A stretch of DNA of 50,620 bases from Natronomonas sp. CBA1123 (GCF_009741925.1 NZ_WPCC01000024.1:1-50620); one strand, 5' to 3'; shown: positions 42,151-50,506, counted from the stretch's first letter. Notes: generated from the sequence alone by a model not told the origin. Numbers and translations are program-made.

Positions 42151-42561
42151 TCAGAGTTCGGGTTCGAACTCGCGGAACGCTTCTCGCCAGGACTCGGGAA
42201 CCGGTTTCGTCCCCGCCTCGTCGACGACCACAAGCGTCGTCTCGCCGGTCGCCGCGGGGTCGTCGGCTCCGCTGGCGTACACCCGATAGCCCATCCGGAA
42301 ACTGGACTCCCCGATGTCGGTGACGCCACAGTCGATGCGAACCGACTCGTCGTCGAGGACGATTGCCCGCCGAAAATCCATCTCGATGGACGCCAACACC
42401 ATCCCCAACTCGTCGAAGGCGACGCCGAGAACCGCCTCGAAGTACTCGATGCGCGCCTGTTCGAGGTACGTCCCGTAGACGGCGTTGTTGACGTGTTCGA
42501 GCGTGTCGAGGTCTCTGTATCTGACGGGCAACTCGACGTGAAACGGGAACTCCTGGTCCAT
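42151..42561 (-). CDS. Acyl-CoA thioesterase (hotdog fold)
   Basis: A 136-residue hotdog-fold protein of the 4HBT family. It has the motif VRYRDLDTLEHVNNAVYGTYLEQARIEYF, with the catalytic Asp expected in RDLDTLEHVN. It should hydrolyse the thioester of acyl-CoA in the cytoplasm; the natural substrate is unknown. The ATG at 42561 gives the standard length. It is convergent with the RecA-like gene, 6 bases between stops. Confidence 0.88.
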   Translation of the reverse strand: MDQEFPFHVELPVRYRDLDTLEHVNNAVYGTYLEQARIEYFEAVLGVAFDELGMVLASIEMDFRRAIVLDDESVRIDCGVTDIGESSFRMGYRVYASGADDPAATGETTLVVVDEAGTKPVPESWREAFREFEPEL

Positions 42562-42646
42562 ACGCACGCCCCGTCCGTGTCGCCGAAGGGCGTTTCGCTT
42601 CCGCCGGCGCCGGTACGCTCATTGTGTTCGACCGACCAACACGTCT

Positions 42647-42862
42647 ATGGCCCGGCTTCTGCGGGATTCGCTGTACGGCCTCCTCATCGTCGCCTGCGTC
42701 GTGGCGACGCTACTGGCGGCCGTCGCCTTCGTCGCGCCCACGGTTCTCCCGGCGCCGTTTGCGGCCGCCGCCGCGGGCAGCAACCTCTGGATAGTCGCCA
42801 CCGCCGCCCTCACCATCCTCGGCGTCATGTTCCTACTGTTGGTGATGCGGGCGCTCATCTAA
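42647..42862 (+). CDS. Small two-helix membrane protein, 71 residues
   Basis: A 71-residue protein with a basic start (ARLLRDSLYG) and two long hydrophobic helices (LLIVACVVATLLAAVAFVA; LWIVATAALTILGVMFLLL) separated by an Ala/Pro/Gly loop. No known family. It lies between convergent and divergent neighbours without an evident operon. Confidence 0.65.
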   Translation: MARLLRDSLYGLLIVACVVATLLAAVAFVAPTVLPAPFAAAAAGSNLWIVATAALTILGVMFLLLVMRALI

Positions 42863-42876
42863 CCCACACATCGATA

Positions 42877-43647
42877 TCATTCCTCGGCCCATTCCGGCCG
42901 TTCGACGGTCGTCTCGCCGACGTCGGTGTATCGAACCCGTCGTTCGACGGTCAGCGTCTCACCCGTCGCGTTTCCGGGTCCACGCTGGAGGAGACGATAC
43001 TCGTGGACGAACCTCTCAGAATCGACGGAGGCACTGAATTCGGCGTACTGGAGTTCCGCCACGGGTTGTCTCGGGCCAAGGAACCCGTATCGGTTGTGGA
43101 AATCCGTCGACCGAACGTAGTAGAGCGTCTTCCCGTTCAGTTCGGTACTGCCGCTGACAGTCGTGGTGAAGGACTCCAGAATCGGACGGAGCCTATCGGT
43201 CTGTGTCGACCGAGTCACGAACTCACTGAGCCGATTCTCCGCGGAGAACGACTCTACCTCCCGCCCGTTGTCGGTCCAACTGGCTTGCCATCCGCGCTCC
43301 CCGTCGAAGTAGTATGTGACATCGAGTAGGGATTCGTTTCCACGCGAGTGGTTCAGTTCGAAGCGGTACGCACTGAATCCCTCTGCCACCGCGGTTCGGG
43401 TCCGTCGCTCTTCGATGACCGTCCCGTTTTCGGTGGTAACCGTTTCGGTCCGACGGACGGTGAACGAGTGGTTTTCGAGGTAGTCACCGTGAGCCCGTAT
43501 CATTGCGTCGCTGTCCTCGATTCCGGACTCGGTGACGCCCGGAGCGACTTGCGCCGACTCCGTGTCCGACCGTTCCCCAGGAATTATCGAACACCCCGAG
43601 ATGGAGACCGATAGACACAGCACGACGAGGAGGGCAGTGCGTTTCAT
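42877..43647 (-). CDS. Predicted lipoprotein (DUF7537-type)
   Basis: A 256-residue protein with a signal and lipobox (ALLVVLCLSVSISGC, Cys near residue 19), followed by an acidic Ser/Thr-rich linker and a domain of about 200 residues (HSFTVRRTETVTTENGTVIE; YYFDGERGWQASWTDNGRE), probably extracellular and lipid-anchored. I recall it as a haloarchaeal DUF7537-type lipoprotein. No enzymatic motif is seen. Confidence 0.75.
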   Translation of the reverse strand: MKRTALLVVLCLSVSISGCSIIPGERSDTESAQVAPGVTESGIEDSDAMIRAHGDYLENHSFTVRRTETVTTENGTVIEERRTRTAVAEGFSAYRFELNHSRGNESLLDVTYYFDGERGWQASWTDNGREVESFSAENRLSEFVTRSTQTDRLRPILESFTTTVSGSTELNGKTLYYVRSTDFHNRYGFLGPRQPVAELQYAEFSASVDSERFVHEYRLLQRGPGNATGETLTVERRVRYTDVGETTVERPEWAEE

Positions 43648-43674
43648 ACACTAACTATTCACTATTGCTTACCT

Positions 43675-43707
43675 AAAAAAAATCGCCGGTCACCGAATCC
43701 GGTTCGG
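43675..43707 (-). terminator. Terminator-like hairpin and U8 tract after the DoxX gene
   Basis: On the minus strand, downstream of the DoxX gene, the stem CCGAA/TTCGG (43693-43697 with 43703-43707) is followed by a T8 run (43675-43682 as A8 on the plus strand). The run lies about 55 bases after the DoxX stop, between it and the lipoprotein start. This is the typical U-tract signal of archaeal termination. Confidence 0.5.
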
Positions 43708-43735
43708 TATGGACTTCGGCAGCCCGTGACGAGTC

Positions 43736-44167
43736 CTATAACGCTTCCTCTGGCGGCGACTGCGTGTACCACCACGCCCACGCGATGAGGACGGCCTGCA
43801 ACGGGAGTCGACCCCATCGGACGAGTTGGGAGGGGTCGCCGCCGCCGGGTGCACCCTCGATGACCACGCCGTGGGTCGCCATATAGATGTTCGCGGGGAA
43901 GATTGCCACGAGTAGCGCGACGGTCCCCCACGCCGCGATGCGGCGCGTTCGTGGAACCAACACACCGACGCCGACGAGGATTTCGGCGACGCCGGAGAGA
44001 TAGACGAGTTCGAGCCGAAACGGGAGGAAGGGCGGCACGATTTGGACGTACAACTCCGGAACGACGAAGTGCAGTATCCCCGCGACGATGTAGGCAGGGC
44101 CCATCACGTACAGAAGCGGCCGTTTCAGTCGCCGAAGCGCACCTAACAAATCGCGTCCGTCGCTCAT
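43736..44167 (-). CDS. DoxX family membrane protein
   Basis: A 143-residue protein with four hydrophobic helices, of the DoxX/DoxD-like type (LLYVMGPAYIVAGILHFVVP; LELVYLSGVAEILVGVGVLV; AAWGTVALLVAIFPANIYMA; PLQAVLIAWAWWYTQ). The GVAEILVGVGVL element is typical of the family, which is linked to redox and stress functions; the exact role is unknown. The start at 44167 leaves a short polar N-terminus (SDGRDLLGALRRLKRP). It is followed by the terminator at 43675. Confidence 0.82.
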   Translation of the reverse strand: MSDGRDLLGALRRLKRPLLYVMGPAYIVAGILHFVVPELYVQIVPPFLPFRLELVYLSGVAEILVGVGVLVPRTRRIAAWGTVALLVAIFPANIYMATHGVVIEGAPGGGDPSQLVRWGRLPLQAVLIAWAWWYTQSPPEEAL

Positions 44168-44253
44168 TCCGCGTATGTAATCGGGTTGTCGAGTTAACGC
44201 TACCGTCTCGGTGCGCAAAGCGGCGGCTGTTCGACGTGAGCTCTCGAGATAGG

Positions 44254-44271
44254 AGTGCCCGGGGAGGGCTC
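44254..44271 (-). repeat. 18-bp direct duplicate of the tRNA-Met 3' end (att-like)
   Basis: AGTGCCCGGGGAGGGCTC at 44254-44271 is identical to 44379-44396, which covers the last acceptor/T-arm bases of tRNA-Met plus two flanking bases. The copies are in the same orientation, 125 bases apart. Repetition of a tRNA 3' end is the usual footprint of integrase-mediated insertion. The segment between them (44272-44378) has no gene and includes GCTCGCTTCGCT (44289-44300), a fragment of the intergenic repeat seen elsewhere. Confidence 0.6.
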
Positions 44272-44380
44272 GAACTACGCCGAGACGTGCTCGCTTCGCT
44301 GTGCGCGCCTCGTCTACTTCGGAGCCCCGGGGCATTTCACGGCGTCGCCACTCCCTATCGGTCGTGACTCCTTGGAAAGT

Positions 44381-44512
44381 GCCCGGGGAGGGCTCCGAAC
44401 CCTCGATCTCCGCATGTCCCAGGAACGAGACGTAGGCACCGTCTCAGGACATCGCGGGTACCGCCTCGTAACCCTATGAGTGCGGCGCTATGTCCAGCTA
44501 AGCCACCCGGGC
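44381..44512 (-). tRNA. tRNA-Met (CAU) with a 58-nt intron
   Basis: Acceptor GCCCGGG/CCCGGGC is perfect, with discriminator A. The D arm is GCTTAGCTGGACATAGC. The anticodon stem is CCGCA/TGCGG and the loop CTCATA-A gives anticodon CAU. The intron occupies 44417-44474 (58 nt), at the canonical site after position 37. The T arm is GAGGG-TTCGGAG-CCCTC. Mature length is 74 nt and CCA is not encoded. An elongator tRNA-Met is meant because haloarchaeal elongator tRNA-Met genes usually contain an intron at this place; tRNA-Ile2 is the alternative. Confidence 0.9.
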
Positions 44513-44629
44513 TCACTTCCTCGTTGCCCGCTTTCGCCCTTCAACCTTCCTATCTCCGTCGGGTGGTTGTGCGGGTCAGTGGCGTAGTCAGCCAGCGGTT
44601 TTAAGCTACCGTGCGGGGACACCACACGC

Positions 44630-45601
44630 ATGGACGAGCTTCCGGCACTGGTAACCGAGGCCGTCGGCGATGCGGCGGTCATCGAAACCGTCGACGTCGG
44701 CGGTGGAGACGCCGTCGTCGTCACCCCCGAGGCGACGCACGTGTATCGTTCCGAGGGACTGCTGTCCGACGAATCACTCGAGGGCTACGACCACGACGTC
44801 GAACGCTTCGCCGTCGACGCCGGCCGGCGCAAATCGACGATTCGACTCGACGGCATCGACGGCGAGCGAAGCTTCACCGTCCCGGGAAGCGTCGCCGACG
44901 GCGTCATCGAGGCCGTCCTCGAAGGCGTTCTCAGAGCGACCGGCGTCGTCGCCGAAGCGGAAACCGTCGACGCGACGTTCCGATTCAGCGAACTCACCCT
45001 CGTCGTCACCGACAGACAACTGCTGAAACACGTCGGCAGCGCGGTCTGGGACGAGGAGTTCGAGGCGTTCCGCTACGAGAACCTCGCCGACCTCGACTTC
45101 GAGGAAGGAAGCGTCGCCACGCAAGTCGTCGTCGAGGCCGATGGCCGAAAACAGCGGGTCAAGGTGCCGAACGAACACGCCGGCCGCGTCCGCGAGGACG
45201 TACAGAGCGCCGTCTTCGAGTTCCACGGCGTCTCCTCGCTCGGCGGGCTTCGGGCCGCCCTCGAGGACGGAGCCGACGACGAGACCGACCGCGACGAAGC
45301 GACCGACCCGAACGAAGACGAGGGAGCCGACGACGCGTCGGAAGGTGGCTTCGTCTCCGCCGACTGGTCGCCACCGGCCGACCAGGACGTGACCGGCAGT
45401 CGAGGGATGGATACCGCAGAATCGGGCAACGAGGACGACTCGCCCGACGACACCCAGCCGGAGACAACCGAAGTCGATACCGAGGAACTCGCAGACGAGG
45501 TCGAGGCGCTCAGGGAGACCGTCGAGTACCAGACGGAACTGCTCGAAGCTCAGGGGGAAACCATCGAACAGCTCGTCGACGAACTCCGACGTGGGCGGTG
45601 A
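44630..45601 (+). CDS. Conserved haloarchaeal protein with acidic linker and C-terminal coiled coil (DUF7115-type)
   Basis: A 323-residue soluble protein. Residues 1-200 form two similar alpha/beta parts (GGGDAVVVTPEATHVYRSEG; RFSELTLVVTDRQLLKHVGS) rather like a PH-domain fold. An acidic Asp/Glu linker (about 205-285) is followed by a coiled coil (ELADEVEALRETVEYQTELL, then EAQGETIEQLVDELR). I link the N-terminal part to DUF7115 from memory. Such a protein could act as an adaptor or oligomer; no enzymatic motif is present. Confidence 0.72.
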   Translation: MDELPALVTEAVGDAAVIETVDVGGGDAVVVTPEATHVYRSEGLLSDESLEGYDHDVERFAVDAGRRKSTIRLDGIDGERSFTVPGSVADGVIEAVLEGVLRATGVVAEAETVDATFRFSELTLVVTDRQLLKHVGSAVWDEEFEAFRYENLADLDFEEGSVATQVVVEADGRKQRVKVPNEHAGRVREDVQSAVFEFHGVSSLGGLRAALEDGADDETDRDEATDPNEDEGADDASEGGFVSADWSPPADQDVTGSRGMDTAESGNEDDSPDDTQPETTEVDTEELADEVEALRETVEYQTELLEAQGETIEQLVDELRRGR

Positions 45602-45634
45602 GCGGTCGGTTCAACCGGTCTCCGAGACGTTCGG

Positions 45635-46039
45635 TTACTCGAGCAACTGCGGTCCCCAGATATCGGCCACGAGAGCGACGAGGTAAGCGGCCGCCAACAG
45701 CACCGCACTCGGGAGGGGGTTGCTGCCCGAAAGCTCCAAGCCCGAGACGACGACGACTGCCGCACCGACGACACCGAGAGCGAAAACTGCGATGACGAAG
45801 ACGAAGCAGAACTCGCCGAGCCGCCCCAGCGACCACGGCCCCGCCACGAACGGGTAGGCGCTTCCGATGGCGAGCGTTCCGGCGAACAGCGTCACACTCG
45901 AGGCCGTGAGTGGTGACCCGAGTACCTCGTTGCCGACCGAAATCGCCGGATACCACAGCACACCGAGGGTAGCGCTCGCGAGCAGTACGTCGACGGTCGC
46001 ACCGAGCCACGAGTTGCGCTGGAAGGGGAGGGCGGACAT
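45635..46039 (-). CDS. Membrane protein, four helices
   Basis: A 134-residue integral membrane protein. Helices are at about 12-32 (LGATVDVLLASATLGVLWYP), 43-65, 76-100 (FCFVFVIAVFALGVVGAAVV) and 111-128. The ATG at 46039 gives a sensible cytoplasmic start (SALPFQRNSW). No family is known to me. It is downstream of the DUF5830-type gene on the same strand (44-base gap). Confidence 0.68.
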   Translation of the reverse strand: MSALPFQRNSWLGATVDVLLASATLGVLWYPAISVGNEVLGSPLTASSVTLFAGTLAIGSAYPFVAGPWSLGRLGEFCFVFVIAVFALGVVGAAVVVVSGLELSGSNPLPSAVLLAAAYLVALVADIWGPQLLE

Positions 46040-46083
46040 AACAGGGGATAGCAGTCCCAGCGTCGAATCAATTGGGGTCGGCG

Positions 46084-46446
46084 TCACTCCCGGCCGGTCA
46101 CTTTCCGGATGCACGACGACCCGAACGGGCCGTGTTCGCCGGCCTGTAACTTCATGAAGTAGCCTGTCGAGATGGACGCCCCACAGCGCTGGCAGTCGAA
46201 GTCGCCCTCCCGAGAGACGACTTCGCTCTCGAAACTGAGGAACCGGCCGGCGGTGGGTTTCACCGTGTCGCCGTCGCGGGTGATGTGGCCCCGCGTTTCG
46301 GCCTCCTCGAGGATGGCCCGCGTCGTCTCGGGATGGGTGGTAATCGTCTCGATGCGGTCGATGAGTTCGGCCAGCGACAACTCCTCGTGTTCGAGGCGGG
46401 CGAGCAACTGCACCCCGAGTTCGACGGGGTCGTCGTCGCGGCTCAC
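46084..46446 (-). CDS. Conserved haloarchaeal zinc-ribbon-like protein (DUF5830-type)
   Basis: A 120-residue protein. A helical N-terminal winged-helix-like part (ELGVQLLARLEHEELSLAEL, and TTRAILEEAETRGHITRDGD) is followed by a C-terminal metal-site-like region with DFDCQRCGASIS and SSCIRKV (three cysteines, C-x2-C...C). It could be a small nucleic-acid-binding protein. I associate it with DUF5830 from memory. GTG at 46446 is the likely start, since it begins (V)SRDDDPVELG. Confidence 0.75.
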   Translation of the reverse strand: MSRDDDPVELGVQLLARLEHEELSLAELIDRIETITTHPETTRAILEEAETRGHITRDGDTVKPTAGRFLSFESEVVSREGDFDCQRCGASISTGYFMKLQAGEHGPFGSSCIRKVTGRE

Positions 46447-46503
46447 GGAGACCCCTCAGCGGCGTCGGAATAAAAACGACCGGGTAATCCGACCACAAGA
46501 GGT

Positions 46504-47184
46504 TTGTCCACCCGGTGGCTTCCCGCCGACGTGAAGCGCGCGACCGCCCGTCAGGTGGCTGGCATCGCCGTCGTCTGTGTCGTCGCCGCCACCGCCGCGC
46601 TGACGGTTCCCCCGGAACGGCTGTTCGTCCACGCCGAGGCGCTCGCCTCACGACCCGTGGTTCTCGGCGTCGCGCTCCTCGTGCTGTATCTCGTTCGACC
46701 GCTGTTGGCGTGGCCCATCAGCGCGCTGTCGATACTCCTCGGCTACCTCTACGGGCCGACGGCGATTCCGGTCGCCCTCGCCGGTGCGGTCGTGACGACG
46801 CTACCCGCCTACGGACTGGCGGGGTATCTCGGCCACGACGCCGGCCTGCTGGCCCGCGTCGGCGACGCCGGCGGCGCCGTCCGGAAGACCGCCGGCGACC
46901 TCCGCGGCGTCATCGCGGTTCGACTCGCGCCGCTGCCGACCGACCCCGTCTCCTACGGCGCGGGACTGGCCGAGGTGCCGCTGCGCCCCTACATTCTGGG
47001 AACGGCCATCGGCGAGGCGCCGTGGGTCGTCGCCGCCGTCTTGCTCGGCGCTTCCGCCGGCGAGTTAACCGCCGCCGGAAGCGCCGCCGACCCGCTCGTC
47101 GTCGTCACCGCCGTCGCGCTTGCGGCACTGCTCGCGCTTTCCGGGCCGGCCTACAGGCGCCTCTCGGACGGAACGGCGTTCTAG
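46504..47184 (+). CDS. TVP38/TMEM64 (DedA-like) membrane protein
   Basis: A membrane protein of about 226 residues with five or six helices and the SNARE-assoc (VTT) region (LYLVRPLLAWPISALSILLG, GPTAIPVALAGAVVTTLPAY, then APLPTDPVSYGAGLAEVPLR), typical of TVP38/TMEM64 proteins. Members of this superfamily include lipid scramblases and flippases. Two starts are possible: TTG at 46504, the longer, and GTG at 46531 (VKRATARQVAGI), which begins just before the first helix; an AATAAAAA element at 46469-46476 suits either. It converges with the zinc-finger gene. Confidence 0.85.
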   Translation: MSTRWLPADVKRATARQVAGIAVVCVVAATAALTVPPERLFVHAEALASRPVVLGVALLVLYLVRPLLAWPISALSILLGYLYGPTAIPVALAGAVVTTLPAYGLAGYLGHDAGLLARVGDAGGAVRKTAGDLRGVIAVRLAPLPTDPVSYGAGLAEVPLRPYILGTAIGEAPWVVAAVLLGASAGELTAAGSAADPLVVVTAVALAALLALSGPAYRRLSDGTAF

Positions 47185-47306
47185 AACGTGAAGGGGTCCG
47201 AGCAGTCGACGACGACGCCGTGTTGCGGGCAGACGTACTTGCAGTGACGCTTGTACATCGGCGTCTCACACATCGGACACCGTCGACCGCTTCGCTCCCC
47301 GTCCAT
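47181..47306 (-). CDS. HVO_2523-type zinc finger microprotein, 41 residues
   Basis: A 41-residue protein starting at the ATG at 47306 and ending at the TAG at 47181. It starts MDGERSGRRCPMCETPMYKR and continues HCKYVCPQHGVVVDCSDPFTF. Six cysteines include two C-x2-C-like pairs (CPMC; CKYVC), with two His residues, so a zinc-ribbon fold is expected. It matches the haloarchaeal HVO_2523-like zinc-finger microproteins I recall. It follows the class II ribonucleotide reductase gene on the same strand. An 11-bp perfect hairpin (47294-47321) spans its start codon. Confidence 0.85.
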   Translation of the reverse strand: MDGERSGRRCPMCETPMYKRHCKYVCPQHGVVVDCSDPFTF

Positions 47307-47321
47307 ACGAGGACGGGGAGC
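47294..47321. repeat. Perfect 11-bp inverted repeat across the start codon of the zinc finger gene
   Basis: GCTCCCCGTCC (47294-47304) is complemented exactly at 47311-47321, with a 6-base loop (47305-47310). The start codon (47304-47306) sits at the loop edge. If transcribed, the hairpin could mask the start. It may instead be a DNA-level palindrome, since the T5 run 25-30 bases upstream of the ATG suggests the transcript begins very near the start codon. Confidence 0.7.
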
Positions 47322-47330
47322 GATATCCTC

Positions 47331-47353
47331 AAAAAGGCTCCGTAGCGTCTACG
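47331..47353 (-). terminator. Terminator-like signal after the RNR gene
   Basis: On the minus strand, directly after the ribonucleotide reductase stop, CGTAG-ACG-CTACG (47341-47353) can form a small hairpin and is followed by a T5 run (47331-47335 as A5). It lies between that gene and the zinc finger gene and may also provide the latter's TATA-like element. Confidence 0.4.
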
Positions 47354-50300
47354 TCAGCACTCCGACCAGCCACAGGACTCACACGTCTTGCAGCCCTCGG
47401 AGTAGTACAGCGTCATACTGCTGCACTCGGGACACTCGGGGGATTCTCCGGCGTCGATGAGCGACTGCGTGTCGGAGGCGTCGTCGTTCGGCGAGGCCTT
47501 CGACTCCATCTCGGGGGCGGCACTCGCCGCACCGCCGTCGGTTTCCGGCGCTTCGCGCGGTTCTCGCTCGGCCTGCTCTTCGGCCTGCTGGGCCGTCTGG
47601 TCGAGCGTGGCCTGGTCGGGATAGGCCTTGTCCACGTCGCCGTCGAGATACCGGCGCATCGCCGTCCCGATGGCGTCGGGGATGGAGTTAATCTGCTCGC
47701 CTTTGTCCCAGGCGACCTTCGGCGACCGAATGCCCTGCAGTTCGTCGGCGATTTCTTCGGGGTCGACGCCCGAGCGCAGCGCCGTCGAGATGGTCTTCGC
47801 CAGCGCCTCGGTGAAGGAGGCGGTGAAGCCACCGGAGTTGCCGATGTTGGCGAACAGTTCGAACGGCCGCTCGCGAGCGGGGTCCTCGTTGATGTTGACG
47901 TACAGTTTGCCGTAACCGGTGTCGATGCGCTGGGTGACGCCGTGGAGCACGTCGGGACGCGGCTGTTTCTCGCCGAACTCGCCCGACTCGATGTCGATTA
48001 GCGACTCCACGTCGGACTCGAGTGCCGTACGGACCTCTTCGTTGTCGAGGAAGCCCTCGATGCCGCCGAACAGTTCCTCGATGTTCTCGACGATGGCCGC
48101 CGCGGCCTCGTCTTCGTTCAAGTCGGAGAACTCGGCGTTCTTCGCACGGGTCGTCAACACCTGCTTCGAGCGGGTGCCGTCGCGGTAGTAGGTGACGCCC
48201 TTCCCGCCGTGTTCGTAGATGTACTCGAACACTTCCTTCGCGTCCTCGACCGTGGAGTCGTTGGGCGCGTTGACCGTCTTCGAGATGGCCGAGTCGACGC
48301 CCTTCTGACAGGCGACCTGCACGCCGGCGTGTTCCTTCGCCGAGAGGGCGCCGGTCGTCACGAACAGTTCGCCGACCGCGTCGGGAACCGTCGAGAGCCC
48401 GTCGACGCCGTCGAAGGCGTTGTTCGCCATCTGCTCTTGGGCCTCCTGCTTGACGGCGTCGACGTCGATGTCGTTCTCCTCCAGCACGCGGAGGAAGTAG
48501 TCGTCGAACTCCACGAGCATCTCGTCGCCCTGGACGTCGTCGGAGACGTTCTTGTAGAAGGCGACGTTGTAAATCGGCTCACAGCCGCCGGTCGTGTTGC
48601 CAATCATCGACGTCGTGCCGGTCGGCGCGATGGTCGTCGTGTTGTGGTTGCGGATGGCGAAGCCGTCTTCCCACTCGTCGGCGTCGAGCCCGGTCTGTTT
48701 CTCGAACCACTCGCGGTACTCGGTGGGGTTGGCGTACTTGGAGTTGTCCCACTCGTCGAAGGCACCGCGCTGTTCGGCCAGTTCGTGGGAGGCCCACTTC
48801 GAGCCGTGGTTGATGTGAGTCATCAACTGGCGGGCGACCTCGTTGCCCTCCTCGCTCCCGTAGCGGATGCCGAGTTGGATGTACAACTGCGCCAGCCCCA
48901 TGATGCCGAGGCCGATTTTCCGCATCTCGCGGACTTTCTCCTCGATTTTCGGCACCGGGAAGTCCGACATCGTGACGACGTTCTCGAGGAACCGCGTCCC
49001 GAGTTCGATGCGCCGGTCGAACTCCTCGAAGTCGATGGCCTCCTCGAGGAACGCCTCGACGGCGGCCTCCGTCGAGTCGTACTCGTCGGCGTGTTCGGCG
49101 TGCCAGACGCGCCAGTCGGGCGTCTCGAGGTCCGCTAGCGTCGAGAGGTTGATGTGACCGAGGTTACAGGCCTCGTACTCCTCGAGCGGCTGTTCGCCAC
49201 AGGGGTTCGTCGCGAGGATGCGGTGGTCGGGGTGTTTCTCCACGTCGAAGGAGTGCTGTTTGTTCACCCGTTCGAGGTAGATGACGCCCGGTTCACCGTT
49301 CTCGTGGGCACCCTCGACGATGTGGTTCCACAGTTTCTCGGCGGGGACCGACAGCACCTCGCCGACCTCGACGTGTTCGCCCAGACCGAACATGTCGTAC
49401 AGTTCCTTCGTCTCGGGGGTGGCGACGTGGGGTTCGCCGGTTCGGGGGTTCGTGAACGTGAACTCCTCGCCGTTTTTCACACAGTCCATGAACTCGTCGG
49501 TGATGCCGACGGAGATGTTGAAGTTCGAGAGGTGGCCTTCGACGGCGTTGCGGAGGTGTTTGGGGACACGACCCTCGTCGTCGATGAGTTCGCGGGCCTC
49601 TTCGAGCGCTTCGGCGAAGGAGTTGTGCGTGAAGTCGTCGGGGTCGTTGAGCCGGAGCGTCTCGGCGAGGGAGACGTCCTTGTTCTTCGCGTGGAGGAAC
49701 TGAATTACGTCGGGGTGTGAGACGCGCATGACGCCCATCTGGGCGCCTCGGCGGGCACCACCCTGCGCGATGGTCTCACACATCTGGTCGTACGTTCGCA
49801 TGAACGTAATCGGGCCGCTGGCGATGCCGCCAGTGGAGCCGACGGCGTCGCCGTAGGGTCGAAGCCGCCAGAAGGCATACCCCATGCCACCGCCGCTCTG
49901 GAACACCTGTGCGGCCTCCTTTGCGGTCTGGTGGATATCGTCGATGTCGTCCTCCGGGGAGTCGACGAAACACGCCGAGAGCTGCTGGAGTTCGTCGCCG
50001 GCGTTCATCAGGGTCGGGGAGTTCGGCATGAAGGAGAGCATCTCCATGGCCTCTTGGAACTCCGCGGCTTTCTCCTCGACGTGGCTCCGGATGTCTTCGG
50101 GGAGTTCGGGGACCAGCGTCTCGTAGGCGAACTTGTTGACGTTGTAGATGGAGAGCTCCGTCTCGGCTTCGTCACCGACCGAAACGCCCTTGCCGAACAC
50201 TTCCTCGGCGAGTTCGTCGCGGCGCGGGTGGTCGGGTTTGAGTTGCTCCGGCGTGACCGTCACCTCGACATCGCGTTTCTCGGCCTCGAAGACGGCCTCG

Positions 50301-50503
50301 GCGAGGGCGATGTTCTTGCCGACCCGCTCGAAGAGGTCCTCCTGCTGTTCGACGGGGTCGCCGTTGGCGTCCTTCCGGAGATAGCGCGCCGGCAGGATGT
50401 TGTGATAGGCGTTGCCGGTGAGGCGCTCCTCGAGCGTGTCGCCTTCGGTTCGCTTCACCGGAAGCGTCAGTTCGTCCGCGGAGAGAGGTCCCGCCCCGGA
50501 CAT
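47354..50503 (-). CDS. nrdJ: Adenosylcobalamin-dependent (class II) ribonucleotide reductase
   Basis: A 1049-residue reductase that makes dNTPs from NDPs or NTPs. It carries the N-terminal ATP-cone-like region, LQQLSACFVDS (a redox cysteine near residue 177), GGARRGAQMGVM, the catalytic finger loop NPCGEQPLEEYEACNLGHIN (Asn-Cys-Glu triad, about 430-437), TGTTSMIGNTTGG and a C-terminal cysteine-rich zinc-ribbon (GCKTCESCGWSEC). No small subunit (NrdB) gene is near, as expected for the B12 type. No intein is visible in the window. The ATG at 50503 follows a GTG at 50506 that would add one residue. Confidence 0.94.
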   Translation of the reverse strand: MSGAGPLSADELTLPVKRTEGDTLEERLTGNAYHNILPARYLRKDANGDPVEQQEDLFERVGKNIALAEAVFEAEKRDVEVTVTPEQLKPDHPRRDELAEEVFGKGVSVGDEAETELSIYNVNKFAYETLVPELPEDIRSHVEEKAAEFQEAMEMLSFMPNSPTLMNAGDELQQLSACFVDSPEDDIDDIHQTAKEAAQVFQSGGGMGYAFWRLRPYGDAVGSTGGIASGPITFMRTYDQMCETIAQGGARRGAQMGVMRVSHPDVIQFLHAKNKDVSLAETLRLNDPDDFTHNSFAEALEEARELIDDEGRVPKHLRNAVEGHLSNFNISVGITDEFMDCVKNGEEFTFTNPRTGEPHVATPETKELYDMFGLGEHVEVGEVLSVPAEKLWNHIVEGAHENGEPGVIYLERVNKQHSFDVEKHPDHRILATNPCGEQPLEEYEACNLGHINLSTLADLETPDWRVWHAEHADEYDSTEAAVEAFLEEAIDFEEFDRRIELGTRFLENVVTMSDFPVPKIEEKVREMRKIGLGIMGLAQLYIQLGIRYGSEEGNEVARQLMTHINHGSKWASHELAEQRGAFDEWDNSKYANPTEYREWFEKQTGLDADEWEDGFAIRNHNTTTIAPTGTTSMIGNTTGGCEPIYNVAFYKNVSDDVQGDEMLVEFDDYFLRVLEENDIDVDAVKQEAQEQMANNAFDGVDGLSTVPDAVGELFVTTGALSAKEHAGVQVACQKGVDSAISKTVNAPNDSTVEDAKEVFEYIYEHGGKGVTYYRDGTRSKQVLTTRAKNAEFSDLNEDEAAAAIVENIEELFGGIEGFLDNEEVRTALESDVESLIDIESGEFGEKQPRPDVLHGVTQRIDTGYGKLYVNINEDPARERPFELFANIGNSGGFTASFTEALAKTISTALRSGVDPEEIADELQGIRSPKVAWDKGEQINSIPDAIGTAMRRYLDGDVDKAYPDQATLDQTAQQAEEQAEREPREAPETDGGAASAAPEMESKASPNDDASDTQSLIDAGESPECPECSSMTLYYSEGCKTCESCGWSEC

Positions 50504-50506
50504 CAC

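Noticed and set aside
45635-46651. 338-residue extension of the membrane gene
   Set aside because: The upstream part overlaps the DUF5830-type gene in another frame and is Arg-rich; the ATG at 46039 starts just before the first helix.
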